Shown here piece by piece: positions 34,455 to 43,860 of a stretch of 64,000 nt of DNA. Numbering within the stretch: the stretch's first letter is position 1; the number at the start of each line of letters is the position of its first letter. The translations under genes and the position numbers were made by a program. Below the pieces are notes generated by a model. That model made no database searches. It was given only the letters and a program-made list of their open reading frames with translations, and was not told where the DNA came from. Origin of the DNA: Paraburkholderia sp. Tr-20389 (GTDB taxonomy: Bacteria > Pseudomonadota > Gammaproteobacteria > Burkholderiales > Burkholderiaceae); the NCBI RefSeq assembly GCF_017104565.1, contig NZ_JAAGPD010000002.1:124001-188000 (forward strand), written 5' to 3'.

Positions 34455-35294
34455 ATGAAGCATCGTTCGTTTGCAGGCTGTCTGAAACTGGCCGCCGTTT
34501 CGGCAGCAGTTACCCTGGCGTGCGGCGCCGCCCACGCCGCAGCGACGCTGACTCCCGGCGTTCTGTCCATCGGCAGTGACATGACGCTGCCGCCTCACAC
34601 GTATCTCGACCACGGCAAGCCGGCAGGCTTCGATCCCGAATTCGTCGGCAAGGTCGCGTCATACATGAATGACTCGACGAAGTTCGTCGATACGCGCTTC
34701 GCCAATCTGATTCTGGGCGTCACTGGCGGGCGATACGACATTGTTGCCTCGGCGCTCTATGTCACGCCGGAACGCACCAAGGTCGTCGATTTCGTGCCGT
34801 ATTTCATGACCGGCGGCTCGCTCATGGTGAGTTCTTCCGGCGGATTGAATCCGAAGACCGTCGGCGACCTGTGCGGAAAGCGAATCGGCTCGATCAAGGG
34901 CGCAGCATGGATCAAGTACATCAATGCGGCGTCGGACAAGGCCTGCGTCGCACAAGGCAAACCGCCCGTGCAGGTGCGCGAATACGAAACGTCCGCTGAG
35001 ACTGCCCAAGCCATTCTGTCGCAAGGTATCGACGCACAGTACGAAGACGTTTCGATCGCCGGTCTTATTGTCGAACGTTCCGGCGGGCGGCTGAAGATCA
35101 CGTCGAACGGTCCGCTCGATCCTGTCGTGTGCGGCCTCGCGATGAAGAAAGGCAACATCGAACTCAAGTCACAGATCGAGTCTGCGATCGCTCAAATGAA
35201 GGCGAAGGGTGAATACCAGGCGCTTCTGAAGAAATACAACGTCGTTGCACCGACCGAGGCCGAAGTCGCCAAAGCGCTTGGAACCGCTCAGTAA
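34455..35294 (+). CDS. Amino-acid ABC transporter, periplasmic binding protein
   Basis: 279 residues from the ATG with a GGAG site 6 bp upstream. A signal peptide (LAAVSAAVTLACGAAHA) precedes the mature chain. It is a family 3 solute-binding protein: LSIGSDMTLPPHTYLDHGKP, GFDPEFVGKVASYM, RYDIVASALYVTPERTKVVDF, GKRIGSIKGAAWIKYI. The Arg in TPERTKVVDF is the residue that commonly binds the amino-acid carboxylate. First gene of a long operon. Confidence 0.92.
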   Translation: MKHRSFAGCLKLAAVSAAVTLACGAAHAAATLTPGVLSIGSDMTLPPHTYLDHGKPAGFDPEFVGKVASYMNDSTKFVDTRFANLILGVTGGRYDIVASALYVTPERTKVVDFVPYFMTGGSLMVSSSGGLNPKTVGDLCGKRIGSIKGAAWIKYINAASDKACVAQGKPPVQVREYETSAETAQAILSQGIDAQYEDVSIAGLIVERSGGRLKITSNGPLDPVVCGLAMKKGNIELKSQIESAIAQMKAKGEYQALLKKYNVVAPTEAEVAKALGTAQ

Positions 35295-35340
35295 TCAAGG
35301 TTCCTGAACAGCAATCGGCTTACATCGCAGGAGACACCCC

Positions 35341-36864
35341 ATGGTTTTCGACTGGCATTACGCGCTCTCGCTACTGACCTACACGGATTTCTGGAATGCC
35401 GTGTGGCTAGTCATCAAACTGAGTCTGGCTTCATGGCTCATCAGCATCGTGGCCGGCTTTCTGCTCGCGCTCGGAAAGCAGTCCACATGGCGGCCGGTCG
35501 CATGGGTGTGCCGTAGCTACGTCTGGTTTTTCCGCAGCCTGCCGCTGCTGGTGCTGCTGATCTTCGTCTATAACCTTCCGCAGATCTTCCCCTGGACCGG
35601 CTCGTTCTTCTCCAACGCATTCTGGGCGGGGCTCATCGCCATGTCGCTCAGCGAGACTGCGTATGTCGCCGAGATTCATCGAGGCGGTCTGGCCGGCGTG
35701 CACAAAGGCCAGCTCGAGGCCGGGAAAGCGCTCGGAATCGGCTACCTCGGTCTGCAGCGGCTCGTCGTGCTGCCGCAGGCGTTCCGCGTCGCGCTTCCGG
35801 CACTCATCAACGAGTACATCAGCATGGTCAAGCTGACATCGCTGGTGTCCGTCATTTCGCTGGAAGAGATCCTGCTGGTCGGAGAGCGTCTCTACACCCA
35901 GAACTTCAAGGTTCTGGAGACCATGCTCGCAGTGGCGATCTACTACGTCTTTATCGTTACCGTCTTCGGATTCCTGCTCAGTTATGTCGAGAAGCGTCTG
36001 GATTTCACGCGCCGAAGCGGAGACGTCCATACCGGCAACGCTGCCGTCTCGGACAAGGTCGTGCCGATTGTCGCGGTTGACCGGAAGCCGATGCCGGCCA
36101 TCGAGGCAATCAATATCAACAAGCACTACGGCAGCCATCACGTGCTGAAAGGAATCAATCTGAAAGTGACGACGGGCGAAGTGATTTCCGTCATCGGGCC
36201 GTCGGGGTCGGGAAAGACGTCCTTGATCCGGACACTCAACGGACTGGAAGTGATCGACGATGGAGAAGTGCGACTGAACAGCAAACCGTTTCTCTCGAAT
36301 CACACGCTCTCGCATCAGTCGCGCGCCGCATATCACGAGGGAATTCTGCACATCGGCATGGTGTTCCAGAGCTTCAATCTGTTTCCTCATCGGACCGTCC
36401 TCGAGAACGTCACGCTCGCCCCGCAGTATCACTCGCGCCTGAAGGGCGAAATGCTGGAGCGCCACGGCCTGAAGTTGCTCAACAAGGTCGGCATGGGTGC
36501 GCATGCGTACAAGTATCCGCACCAGCTCTCCGGGGGCCAGCAACAGCGCGTCGCCATCGCACGCGCGTTGGCGATGGAGCCTTCCATCGTGTTGTTCGAC
36601 GAGCCTACGTCGGCCCTCGATCCCGAACTGGTCGGCGAAGTATTGCGCGTCATCGAAGACCTCGCCCGGGAAGGCATGACGATGATCATCGTCACACACG
36701 AAATCGACTTCGCCATGAAAGTGTCCGACCGCATTCTCTTCATGGAGGGAGGCGTCGTCGCGCACGACATGACGCCCGCGCAGTACCGCGCCATGCCGCG
36801 CGATTCCCGCGTGGGCCGCTTCCTGAACGGATGCCGCGAAGAATTGCTCCCGGCCACGGCCTGA
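35341..36864 (+). CDS. Fused amino-acid ABC transporter permease-ATPase
   Basis: 507 residues combining two proteins that are usually separate. Residues about 1-220 form a HisM/GlnP-type permease with several membrane helices and the EAA loop (EAGKALGIGYLGLQRLVVLP). After a linker of roughly 35 residues, residues about 255-500 form a polar-amino-acid ATPase: Walker A GPSGSGKTS near 286, signature LSGGQQQR near 395, Walker B IVLFDEPTSALDP near 415, switch His in IIVTHEI. The frame is continuous with no stop or shift. Two copies of one polypeptide would make the whole transporter core. Confidence 0.93.
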   Translation: MVFDWHYALSLLTYTDFWNAVWLVIKLSLASWLISIVAGFLLALGKQSTWRPVAWVCRSYVWFFRSLPLLVLLIFVYNLPQIFPWTGSFFSNAFWAGLIAMSLSETAYVAEIHRGGLAGVHKGQLEAGKALGIGYLGLQRLVVLPQAFRVALPALINEYISMVKLTSLVSVISLEEILLVGERLYTQNFKVLETMLAVAIYYVFIVTVFGFLLSYVEKRLDFTRRSGDVHTGNAAVSDKVVPIVAVDRKPMPAIEAININKHYGSHHVLKGINLKVTTGEVISVIGPSGSGKTSLIRTLNGLEVIDDGEVRLNSKPFLSNHTLSHQSRAAYHEGILHIGMVFQSFNLFPHRTVLENVTLAPQYHSRLKGEMLERHGLKLLNKVGMGAHAYKYPHQLSGGQQQRVAIARALAMEPSIVLFDEPTSALDPELVGEVLRVIEDLAREGMTMIIVTHEIDFAMKVSDRILFMEGGVVAHDMTPAQYRAMPRDSRVGRFLNGCREELLPATA

Positions 36865-36897
36865 TAGCGGCCCCCATCAGCTTCCACAGGTACACAC

Positions 36898-38061
36898 ATG
36901 ATGACTTCTTTGCCCTTCCCGACAAGCGAGTTCGATGCTCGCCTGGAGCGGACGCAGGCTGCAATGCGGAAGGCCGAAATGGATGCGCTGGTGCTGACCA
37001 CGCCCGCAAACTTCCGGTATTTCACGGGTCTGGACAGCCAGTTCTGGGAAAGCCCCACTCGCCCCTGGTTCCTGATCGTTCAGGCCGCCGGCCCGACCAT
37101 CGCGATCGTCCCGTCGATTGCAGAAGTCGTCGTGCAACAGTGTGTGGCGGGCAGCGTCATGAGCTGGCCTTCGCCTCGGCCCGAAGATGAAGGCGTTTCT
37201 CTGCTCGCTTCTGCACTGAACGATCTGCCGCGACGCTTCGGAAAGATCGGCTTCGAGCTGGGTCGCGAGTTTGCGTTGCGCATGCCGGTTCTCGATTTTC
37301 TGCGGCTGCGCGACCTGCTCAAATCTGAGGCCGTCGACGGATCGTCGTGCATCTGGGAAGTGCGCAACATCAAGTCGCAAGCTGAAATCGGGAAGATCCG
37401 CGAAGCCGGTCGGATCGTCAGTTGCGCCTTTGCGTCCGTCGCGGAACGTGCGAAGCCAGGAATGACGGAGGCGCAGATAGCCCGTGATCTGACGGTGAAC
37501 ATTCTTCAGGGCGGCGCTCACACGGTTCCCTACATGGCGTGCGCATCGGGGCCCGGCGGATACGATCAGATCATCGCGCGCGGAAGCCAGCGAGCGTTGA
37601 AAGACGGCGACGTGCTCATCATCGACGTTGGCGCCACCATCGACGGATATTTCTGCGATTTCGACCGCAACTACGCGGTGGGAAAAATCTCCGACGACGC
37701 TCGCCGGGTTCACGACGCAGTCTGGGTCGCAACCGAAGTCGGGATCAACGCGGCGAGAGCCGGCACCAGGGTCCGTGACCTCTGGAGGGCGATGATGGAC
37801 GTTCTCGAAGCGGCGGGTATGCGCGGGAACAACGTCGGACGTCTCGGTCACGGACTCGGCTTGCAAGTCACCGAGCCTCCATCGCACAGTGCAGCGGACG
37901 AGGCACTGCTCGAGCCCGGCATGGTCATCACGATCGAACCCGGTATGGAGTACGAGCCCGGAAAGATGATCGTTCATGAAGAGAACATCGCCATTACGGA
38001 AGACGGCTTCGCCGAAGTCCTTACTATTCGCGCGCCACGCGAGATGTGGACCATCAATTGA
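36898..38061 (+). CDS. M24-family metallopeptidase (Xaa-Pro dipeptidase/aminopeptidase-like)
   Basis: 387 residues. An N-terminal creatinase domain (RLERTQAAMRKAEMDALVLT) is followed by a pita-bread catalytic domain with all five expected metal ligands: Asp in VLIIDVGATIDG, Asp in YFCDFDRNYAVG, His in GRLGHGLGLQ, Glu in VITIEPGMEYEPG and Glu in MIVHEENIAI. It could cleave a dipeptide or an amide. It starts 33 bp after the transporter gene and is followed 22 bp later by a paralogue. Confidence 0.92.
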   Translation: MMTSLPFPTSEFDARLERTQAAMRKAEMDALVLTTPANFRYFTGLDSQFWESPTRPWFLIVQAAGPTIAIVPSIAEVVVQQCVAGSVMSWPSPRPEDEGVSLLASALNDLPRRFGKIGFELGREFALRMPVLDFLRLRDLLKSEAVDGSSCIWEVRNIKSQAEIGKIREAGRIVSCAFASVAERAKPGMTEAQIARDLTVNILQGGAHTVPYMACASGPGGYDQIIARGSQRALKDGDVLIIDVGATIDGYFCDFDRNYAVGKISDDARRVHDAVWVATEVGINAARAGTRVRDLWRAMMDVLEAAGMRGNNVGRLGHGLGLQVTEPPSHSAADEALLEPGMVITIEPGMEYEPGKMIVHEENIAITEDGFAEVLTIRAPREMWTIN

Positions 38062-38083
38062 GCATCACGACGCGAGATGAAGC

Positions 38084-39214
38084 ATGACGGACCTTAGTTT
38101 CACTATCGACGAATACCGCAACAGGCTCGAACTGGTTCAGCAAGAACTGCGAGCTCGGCAGATCGACGTCGCGATTCTGGACGAGCCGGAAATGATGGGC
38201 TGGCTGTCCGGCTACTGGACGACTGAAAACCTGTGGCGTGCATGCGCGGTTCCGGCGACGGGCGAGCCCGTTTTGCTGGTGAGAAAACTGGATATGGCGC
38301 CCGCCAGGGAACGAAGCTGGTTCACGCACATCGTTGGCTTTCTCGACTGGGAAGATCCGCTGCCGCTTCTGATTGATACTGCCGAGTCGCTGGGTTTCAC
38401 ACTGGGACGTGTGGCTGTCGACTGTCAGTCGCACTCGTTCACAGTGGCAAGGATGAGGGACTTGCGCGCGCTGCTTCCGCACTCGGATATTCATGATCTG
38501 AACCGCTCGCTCTGGGATCTGCGCCGTTGCAAATCCGAAGAAGAAATCGCGCTGATGCGGCGAGCGTCCGCGCTCGTCGACCAGGCGCTGGAACATGCGG
38601 TTTCTTCTATCGGTGAGGGTGTGCTTCCTCGCATCGTGGCAGCCGAGACGGCAGCGCAGGTTTACAGGCTAGGTTTCGACGACGGATTCATCGGCCCGAT
38701 TACCGTCGCGACGGGCTGGGATGCGCTGCACGGATTCATGCCAGAGCGTCCTTTGAAATCCGGGGACCTGGTTCATATCGAACTGTTGCCGCGTCTGCGG
38801 GGATACTCCGCTCGCATCATGCGTTGTGTCGCGGTAGGCGGCGCCAGCTCCGAACAAAAGCGAATAACGAAGCTGCTTGCCGACATCCAGGATCGGCAGA
38901 TCGAGGCGATGCGACCGGGAGCGGTTGCTTCCGAGGTGGACAGCATCGTCCGCCGCGGCGTCGTCGAAGCCGGCCTGCGGGAGTCCTACGAGAACATCAC
39001 CGGATACACGCTTGGCCTGACGCCGATCACCACTCAGCGAACCAGCGATCTTCATCGTTGCTTCACACCGAAGGCTGACTGGAAACTCGAAGCAGGCATG
39101 GTGTTCCATGTCTACACCTCAGCGGCAGGGATCGCGCTAAGCGAGACGGTCGTCATCAGGGAGGATGGTGGAGAGCGACTGACACGTTCCCCGCGCGTTC
39201 TCTTCGAACGGTGA
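38084..39214 (+). CDS. M24/creatinase-fold protein lacking the usual metal ligands
   Basis: 376 residues. The creatinase N-domain (YRNRLELVQQELRARQIDVA) and pita-bread domain are recognisable, but the metal positions differ from the upstream paralogue: the first Asp region reads LVHIELLPRLRGYSARIMR, the His region reads ITGYTLGLTP, and the Glu region reads GMVFHVYTSAAG; the last Glu (LSETVVI) survives. This resembles creatinase and ectoine-hydrolase-like members, which work without metals. It is probably a hydrolase of a small C-N bond or a partner subunit of the first M24 protein. Confidence 0.85.
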   Translation: MTDLSFTIDEYRNRLELVQQELRARQIDVAILDEPEMMGWLSGYWTTENLWRACAVPATGEPVLLVRKLDMAPARERSWFTHIVGFLDWEDPLPLLIDTAESLGFTLGRVAVDCQSHSFTVARMRDLRALLPHSDIHDLNRSLWDLRRCKSEEEIALMRRASALVDQALEHAVSSIGEGVLPRIVAAETAAQVYRLGFDDGFIGPITVATGWDALHGFMPERPLKSGDLVHIELLPRLRGYSARIMRCVAVGGASSEQKRITKLLADIQDRQIEAMRPGAVASEVDSIVRRGVVEAGLRESYENITGYTLGLTPITTQRTSDLHRCFTPKADWKLEAGMVFHVYTSAAGIALSETVVIREDGGERLTRSPRVLFER

Positions 39215-39409
39215 AAGACCGCCATGAGAATCGAAACCGCTTGGAACGTCGAGAAAATCTCTCATTCATAGGGCGAAAATAGAGACGTTATTACCGGCCC
39301 GCTGAAATATTATTGTGTCTGACGAGCGTTGTTGCACACGCTATTCATTCGGCAAACCAAGGATCATCGCGTGCCTTTGACGGCACCTCAAATGGAGTAG
39401 AACGCAGCC

Positions 39410-40645
39410 ATGCTGATGAACAATCCCCGGGCGTCCCGCAGCGCCTATCCAGAAGACCTGCGCGAAGTCATGAACATAAAGTCGGCGCAGGAAAGCGGCA
39501 ACTGGCTCTCGCACTGGGATCAGATCAGCCGGATAGCGACGCCGCTGTGGGATCTTCCGGACGCAGCGGAATCTGTCGGGGTTGCACAGCTGTGCCTCAA
39601 GGACGAATCGGTCCGCTCGCCTCTTGGCAGCTTCAAAGCGCTCGGTGCACCCGTCGCGTTGATGCGCCTCATCGCTCGCCTCTGGCGTTCGGAAGCTTCG
39701 TTCGATCCGCGCGTATTGATCAATGGCGGCTACGCCGGCTTGCTGGAAGGTCTCACTGTGATCAGCGCGACCGACGGCAATCACGGAAAGTCGCTTGCGG
39801 CGGCCGCGCAGGCCATCGGATGCCGCTGTGTGATCGTGCTGCACGCCAACGTGAGCATTGAACGTGAAAAGTCGATTGCGGAATACGACGCCGAGATCAT
39901 CCGGATTTCAGGCAACTACGACGAATCGGTCGAGCACGCAGCACATCTCGCACAGACGAACGGATGGCATGTCGTCTCCGACACCTCTTACGAAGGCTAC
40001 GAAGCAATTCCGCGCGATGTGATGCAAGGCTACGGAGTCATTCCCGACGAAGTCGTTGCTCAACTCGAAAGCTCGCCGCCGAAAGCCCCATTCACGCATG
40101 TTTTCCTGCAGGGCGGCGTAGGCGGTCTTGCGGCCGGGATCGTCACGTATCTGTGGGAGCACTACGGCGCGCAACGCCCCTCTTTCGTCGTGGTCGAGCC
40201 GCAACAGGCGGATTGCCTCTATCAGAGCGCGATCAAAGGTTACGCGACGACGGCCACCGGTTCGGTGGATTCCGTGATGGCAGGTCTGGCCTGCGGTGAA
40301 ACGTCTCCGCTCGCGTGGAAGTTCCTTCAGCCGTGCGTCGATCATTTCATGACGATTTCAGACGATGACGCGGTGCAGGCGATGCAGACACTGGCACGCG
40401 GCACCGAACGGGACGCGCCGCTGATCGTCGGCGAATCCGGAGCTGCCGGGTTCGCCGGCCTGACGCTGTTGGCACGAAACCCGGACCAGGCTCGCGCAGT
40501 CGGGCTGACGCCGGAATCGCGGGTGCTGGTTATCAGCACGGAAGGCGCCACGGCGCCCAACACCTATTCCGAACTAGTCGGCGAGTCCGCTCAATCCGTG
40601 CTGGCACGGCAGCACGAGTGGATGCAGGGCTGCACTGTACGGTGA
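39410..40645 (+). CDS. Diaminopropionate ammonia-lyase-like PLP enzyme
   Basis: 411 residues, fold type II PLP enzyme. PLP Lys in SPLGSFKALG, substrate/cofactor loop SATDGNHGKSLAAAAQ, phosphate loop LQGGVGGLAAGIV. The segment DTSYEGYEAIPRDVMQGYGV is characteristic of DpaL (YgeX), which converts 2,3-diaminopropionate to pyruvate and two ammonia. A related beta-eliminase on another diamino acid cannot be excluded. A gap of 195 bp separates it from the M24 genes; its stop overlaps the next start (TGATG). In E. coli ygeX is likewise followed by an M20 hydrolase gene (ygeY). Confidence 0.88.
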   Translation: MLMNNPRASRSAYPEDLREVMNIKSAQESGNWLSHWDQISRIATPLWDLPDAAESVGVAQLCLKDESVRSPLGSFKALGAPVALMRLIARLWRSEASFDPRVLINGGYAGLLEGLTVISATDGNHGKSLAAAAQAIGCRCVIVLHANVSIEREKSIAEYDAEIIRISGNYDESVEHAAHLAQTNGWHVVSDTSYEGYEAIPRDVMQGYGVIPDEVVAQLESSPPKAPFTHVFLQGGVGGLAAGIVTYLWEHYGAQRPSFVVVEPQQADCLYQSAIKGYATTATGSVDSVMAGLACGETSPLAWKFLQPCVDHFMTISDDDAVQAMQTLARGTERDAPLIVGESGAAGFAGLTLLARNPDQARAVGLTPESRVLVISTEGATAPNTYSELVGESAQSVLARQHEWMQGCTVR

Positions 40646-41844
40646 TGACGATGAACGCCACTGCTGAAACAGATCACGCGCTGGATCGCCCGTTGCAGGA
40701 AAGTTTGCGCAGCTGGAGACATCACCTCCACCAGAATCCGGAGACGGGCTTCGAAGAGGTACGAACCTCCGACTATGTCGCGCGGATTCTTTCGGCGCTG
40801 GGCCTCGAAGTGCATCGCCATATCGGCGGGACGGGGCTGGTTGCAAATCTGAAGGCCGGCAATAGCACCCGAGCCATCGGCTTGCGCGCCGATATGGACG
40901 CGCTGGCGATTGCGGAGAACGCGCCCGGCCGGACCTATGCTTCGTGCTCTCCAGGGAAAATGCACGCGTGCGGTCATGACGGGCACATGGCCATGGTTCT
41001 CGGCGCCGCGCGTCTGCTCGCCGAGCGCAAGGACTTCGACGGCACCGTGCGATTCATCTTTCAGCCGGGCGAAGAGCACGGCCGTGGTGCGAAGGCAATG
41101 ATGGCGGACGGTCTGTTCGAACGCTTTCCGGTCGACGCCATCTTCGGTGCGCATAACATGCCGGGCATGGCTGCCGGAACTTTCGCGACCCGTCGCGGCG
41201 GGATCATGGCGAGCGAGGACAACTTCGTGATCGTCGTGCGGGGGCGAGGCACGCACGCCGCGCGTCCGCATATGGGCGTCGATCCGATCGTCGTCGCATC
41301 CCAGATCGTCCTCGCTCTCCAGACGGTGGTCTCGCGTAACCTCGACCCGAGCCTTTCCGCCGTTATCTCCTGCACCGAGTTCATCACCGATGGACTTCGC
41401 AATGTCGTTCCATCGACGGTAACGATCAAAGGAGACACGCGCAGCTATCTTCCCGAGGTTCAGCGCCTTCTCGAAACGCGGATGCGCGAAATCAGCGAAG
41501 GTATCTGCCGGACGAATGGTATCGAGTGCGAGTTCAGCTATACGCATGAGTTCGCGCCGACCGTCAATAGTGCCGAGTTCGTGGAGCCAGCGGTGACGGC
41601 GGCGATCAACGTCGCCGGTCCCGAAAACGTCGACGCCAACGTGCAACCGATGATGATCTCCGAGGACTTCGGCGCCTTCCTTCAGGTTGTGCCGGGCAAC
41701 TTCATCTTCATCGGCAACGGTGATTCGTCGCAGCACGGCAACGTTCCATTGCACAACGCTGCTTACGACTTCAACGACGACATTCTCGATACGGGTGCTC
41801 GCTATTTCGCGGAAGTCGCGCGGGTAGCGCTTGCCGGCAAGTAA
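40645..41844 (+). CDS. M20D amidohydrolase (hippurate hydrolase/N-acyl amino acid deacylase type)
   Basis: 399 residues from the ATG that overlaps the previous stop by one base. Metal and catalytic residues are complete: LRADMDALAI, KMHACGHDGHMAM, FQPGEEHGRGAKAM (catalytic Glu and metal Glu), His in GAHNMPGMAAG, the lid HAARPHMGVDP, and a final HGNVPLHNAAYDFND. It removes an acyl group from an amino acid. Coupled translation with the PLP lyase suggests it frees the diamino acid that the lyase breaks down. Confidence 0.92.
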   Translation: MTMNATAETDHALDRPLQESLRSWRHHLHQNPETGFEEVRTSDYVARILSALGLEVHRHIGGTGLVANLKAGNSTRAIGLRADMDALAIAENAPGRTYASCSPGKMHACGHDGHMAMVLGAARLLAERKDFDGTVRFIFQPGEEHGRGAKAMMADGLFERFPVDAIFGAHNMPGMAAGTFATRRGGIMASEDNFVIVVRGRGTHAARPHMGVDPIVVASQIVLALQTVVSRNLDPSLSAVISCTEFITDGLRNVVPSTVTIKGDTRSYLPEVQRLLETRMREISEGICRTNGIECEFSYTHEFAPTVNSAEFVEPAVTAAINVAGPENVDANVQPMMISEDFGAFLQVVPGNFIFIGNGDSSQHGNVPLHNAAYDFNDDILDTGARYFAEVARVALAGK

Positions 41845-41890
41845 ACGCCCGGCGCAGTCCGTACAACTGCAAATTGCTTTTGAACACACG

Positions 41891-43357
41891 ATGAACGAGA
41901 CAGGCGACCGGCAGGCAGCCATCAGACTGGCAGAGAAAGCTTTCGACTCCGGCGAGTTCCTACACGACCTCGAACGACGCGTGGCGTACCGGACGGAAAG
42001 CCAGGATCCCGAGCGTGCGCCAACGCTGCTTTCGTATCTCTCGGAGGAAATCGCACCGGCACTCCAGCGGCTCGGATTCGAGACGCGATGCGTGCGCAAT
42101 CCTTCCGATGTGGAAGCGCCCATGCTTCTCGCCTCGCGATGGGAGAGCGATTCAGTGCCTACCGTCGTGACTTACGCGCATGGCGACGTGGTGCGAGGCT
42201 ACGATGCGCAATGGCGCGTGGGGCTGGAGCCGTGGCGTATCACGATCGAAGGCGATCGCTGGTACGGCCGTGGAATCGCGGACAACAAAGGGCAGCACTC
42301 GATCAACCTGGCCGCCCTCGCTGCAGTGATTGAAGCCCGGAACGGCAAGCTCGGCTACAACGTGAAGATGATCTTCGAGACGGGTGAAGAGATCGATTCG
42401 CCTGGCCTCGACGCGTTGTGCGCCACCGAACGCGAATTTCTCGCCGGCGACCTGTTCATCGCGTCCGATGGCCCACGTGTGTCCGCCGAGCGTCCGACCG
42501 TCTTCCTCGGGTCGCGAGGCGAGTTGAACTTCGAACTGACTGTCGCGTTGCGCGAAGGTGGCCATCACTCGGGGAACTGGGGCGGAATTCTTCGAAATCC
42601 AGCGACGGTGCTGGCGAGCGCCATTTCGTCGATCGTCGACAACAACGGGCGGCTGCTGGTCGAGGCGCTTCTGCCTCCACCCATACCGGCCGCCGTGCGC
42701 GATGCAATCGCCGACATCCGGATCGGCGAAGACAGCAACGCGCCTTACATCGACCCTGCCTGGGGAGAGCCGAACCTGACTGTCGCGGAACGGGTTCTCG
42801 CATGGAATACGATCGAAGTTCTCGCCTTTACAGCCGGTAATCCCGAGGCTCCCGTCGGCGCCATTCCTCCTGTTGCGAAGGCGTTTTGCCAGATGCGGTT
42901 CGTCGTTGGAACGGACTGGGAAGATGCCGGGCAACACCTTACGCGTCACCTTGAGCAATGCGGGATCGAGGATGTACAGGTGACGGTGACGTCGGTATCG
43001 AAAGCGACGCGTCTCGACGTCACGCATCCCTGGGTCAGTTGGGCGCTGACGTCGATCGAGCACACCAGCGGCAAGCGCCCCGCCCTCATCCCTAACCTCG
43101 GCGGGACCGTGCCTAACGCAGTCTTCGCGGAGACGCTCGGCTTGCCGACCCTCTGGATTCCTCATTCCTATCCAGCCTGTTCGCAGCATGCGCCGAACGA
43201 ACACATGCTTGCGTCGGTCGCCCGCGAAGCACTAGCAGTCATGGCGGGCGTGTGGTGGGATCTCGGGGAAGGCGCGGCCGCGTCGATTGCGTCTGCACGC
43301 GGGTCTTTCCTACCGAGTCAAAGGCTCGCCACGTCTCGACTACGGCGCGAAGCGTGA
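41891..43357 (+). CDS. M20-family metallopeptidase
   Basis: 488 residues from the ATG at 41891; an earlier TTG in frame lies inside the preceding gene. Metal sites: TYAHGDVVRG, WYGRGIADNKGQHSIN, IFETGEEIDSPGL (catalytic Glu), IASDGPRV and a final His in SQHAPNEHMLAS. A dimerisation domain lies at about 205-330. It is of the dipeptidase/ArgE-DapE type and longer than the M20D neighbour, so it probably hydrolyses a peptide. Last gene of the operon. Confidence 0.9.
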   Translation: MNETGDRQAAIRLAEKAFDSGEFLHDLERRVAYRTESQDPERAPTLLSYLSEEIAPALQRLGFETRCVRNPSDVEAPMLLASRWESDSVPTVVTYAHGDVVRGYDAQWRVGLEPWRITIEGDRWYGRGIADNKGQHSINLAALAAVIEARNGKLGYNVKMIFETGEEIDSPGLDALCATEREFLAGDLFIASDGPRVSAERPTVFLGSRGELNFELTVALREGGHHSGNWGGILRNPATVLASAISSIVDNNGRLLVEALLPPPIPAAVRDAIADIRIGEDSNAPYIDPAWGEPNLTVAERVLAWNTIEVLAFTAGNPEAPVGAIPPVAKAFCQMRFVVGTDWEDAGQHLTRHLEQCGIEDVQVTVTSVSKATRLDVTHPWVSWALTSIEHTSGKRPALIPNLGGTVPNAVFAETLGLPTLWIPHSYPACSQHAPNEHMLASVAREALAVMAGVWWDLGEGAAASIASARGSFLPSQRLATSRLRREA

Positions 43358-43860
43358 CAGTCGCTTGACCGCGTTCACCGCGATGCTAGCCAACCTGGGG
43401 CCTTTCGCGTCCCATGCCGCTTTGCTTCCACTCGGCAGTCCGCAGTCGCGCTTCAACTGGACCACGCATCACTCTCGCTGCCTGCCTTCGCTTCGGCTTT
43501 CAACCACCCAATAAACCGAGTGGCAACACCGCTCAACGCCTGGTTTCGGCGGGTCAGGATGGGATACGCGTGCCAGTGACGCATCGTCATCTCTGGGAAA
43601 GGAGCGCTCGCACCCGCTCGCCGTGGTTTGCGCAAATTGCTGAGTGATGGGCGCTTTTTGCTGACGCGAATTTGCCGTTCGGGGTTGACGATGGTCGGCC
43701 GCTGCCCGATATTGGACTAGCGCTTCGATCTGGTCGTCGCGTCATCGCGGTGAAGACAACCTCGCGTATCGGACGGATCGACCACCGGAGCCATCTTATC
43801 TGGCTCATTTTCACGTGTGACGTATCGTTCGCGTGTTCACACCAGCAGGAGATTTCAACG
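43358..43860. other. Gap without recognised genes
   Basis: About 500 bp after the catabolic operon. Short frames on both strands have no recognisable domain. A ribosome site (AGGAGA) at its right end belongs to the next gene. Confidence 0.35.

Noticed and set aside
35431-36765. 444-codon minus-strand frame
   Set aside because: Fully antisense to the fused permease-ATPase, whose motifs are unmistakable; composition is Asp/His/Gln-rich and not protein-like.
40591-42123. 510-codon minus-strand frame
   Set aside because: Antisense to the M20 and lyase genes; no recognisable domain.
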